DNA of 6,040 nucleotides, taken from assembly GCA_016199405.1 (NCBI GenBank), contig JACQGS010000178.1, positions 1 to 6,040 on the forward strand. The letters run 5' to 3'. Source of the stretch: Chloroflexota bacterium. GTDB taxonomy: Bacteria > Chloroflexota > Anaerolineae > UBA4142. Position 1 is the stretch's first letter; the number at the start of each line of letters is the position of its first letter. The notes below the pieces were generated by a model, which made no database searches, had not been told where the DNA came from, and was given only the letters and a program-made list of their open reading frames with translations. Positions 5,654-6,040 of the stretch are shown here, in pieces. Made by a program: the position numbers and the translations under genes.

Positions 5654-6040
5654 ATGCAACGCCCAACTTGGGACGAATACTTTATTGACATCACGCTCGA
5701 TGTGTCGCGCCGTTCAACGTGCTTGCGCGCGCAGGTCGGCGCGATTATCGTGCAGGACAAACGCATCCTCACGACCGGCTATAACGGCGCGCCGCGCGGT
5801 TTGCCGCATTGCTTAGAAATTGGGTGCGAAATCGTGGACGGGCATTGCGTTCGCAGTTTGCACGCGGAGCAGAACGCGATTATTCAAGCCGCGTTGCACG
5901 GCGTCTCGCTCGCCGGCGGCACGATTTATACGACGCATCAGCCGTGCGCGACGTGCGCGAAAATGATTATCAACGCGGGATTGCAGCGCGTCGTGTACGC
6001 CGGGCATTATCCGGACGAACTCGCGATGAAATATTTGAAA
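5654..6040 (+). CDS. Deoxycytidylate (dCMP) deaminase, ComEB-like, 3' end outside the window
   Basis: The open frame runs from an ATG at 5654 to the window edge (129 codons, no stop). The enzyme converts dCMP to dUMP, feeding thymidylate synthesis. The signatures are GYNGAPRG (42-49), which binds the nucleotide, the zinc/catalytic HAE at 70-72 with E72 as the proton shuttle, and PCATC (97-101), whose two cysteines complete the zinc site. A second cluster, HC (52-53), GC (57-58) and HC (64-65), resembles the extra metal site seen in many family members. The N-terminus RPTWDEYFIDITLDVSRRS is typical. Few residues should be missing, as family members are usually about 140-180 residues. No clear Shine-Dalgarno precedes the ATG, so translation may be weak or coupled to upp. 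The product name could also be comEB or dcd-like; no symbol is assigned. Confidence 0.92.
   Translation, partial: MQRPTWDEYFIDITLDVSRRSTCLRAQVGAIIVQDKRILTTGYNGAPRGLPHCLEIGCEIVDGHCVRSLHAEQNAIIQAALHGVSLAGGTIYTTHQPCATCAKMIINAGLQRVVYAGHYPDELAMKYLK

Noticed and set aside
1..6040. CRISPR array, rRNA or tRNA gene
   Set aside because: No direct repeats with spacers and no recognisable RNA gene sequence. The only tandem repeats are the two 7-nt arrays.

Overview
The window looks like a bacterial chromosome segment with strong use of GCG/CGC codons. The GyrA sequence style and the upp–dCMP deaminase neighbourhood suggest Chloroflexota, possibly an Anaerolineae-like lineage. That placement is an inference from remembered family resemblance, not a computed result. 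All confident genes are on the + strand.

Layout: (1) Positions 1-272 hold an unrecognised frame interrupted by one TGA, either the end of an upstream gene plus a remnant or one broken gene. Positions 273-387 are a non-coding leader ending in a good Shine-Dalgarno. (2) Positions 388-4335 are a type IIA topoisomerase A subunit (GyrA/ParC family, called gyrA) carrying a 474-residue intein in frame at 721-2142. The intein has a complete set of splicing residues, an HNH homing-endonuclease motif, and an unusual array of about ten W-x-[DN]-x-x-[FY]-R units spaced 17 or 21 residues apart. The spliced host protein would be 841 residues. (3) The last 30 or so codons of gyrA lie in a 7-nt tandem array (4240-4331). 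(4) A BrnT-type toxin (4348-4626) and an overlapping BrnA-like antitoxin (4607-4846) follow 12 nt after the gyrA stop. (5) A second, unrelated 7-nt array (4844-4900) fills the gap to upp (4915-5559, uracil phosphoribosyltransferase). (6) A long imperfect inverted repeat (5568-5642) fills the gap to a dCMP deaminase gene that runs off the window (5654 onward).

The host genes serve DNA topology (gyrA) and pyrimidine salvage and dTTP precursor supply (upp, dCMP deaminase). The intein, the toxin-antitoxin pair, the two heptad arrays and the inverted repeat are the accessory layer. The intein must splice for the topoisomerase to work, because it lies 11 residues before the catalytic tyrosine codon. 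The most interesting points are the intein position and its repeat-array endonuclease region, the degenerate GyrA box together with Gln at the quinolone-contact serine position, and the heptad arrays that bracket the toxin-antitoxin module, one of which encodes the GyrA tail.
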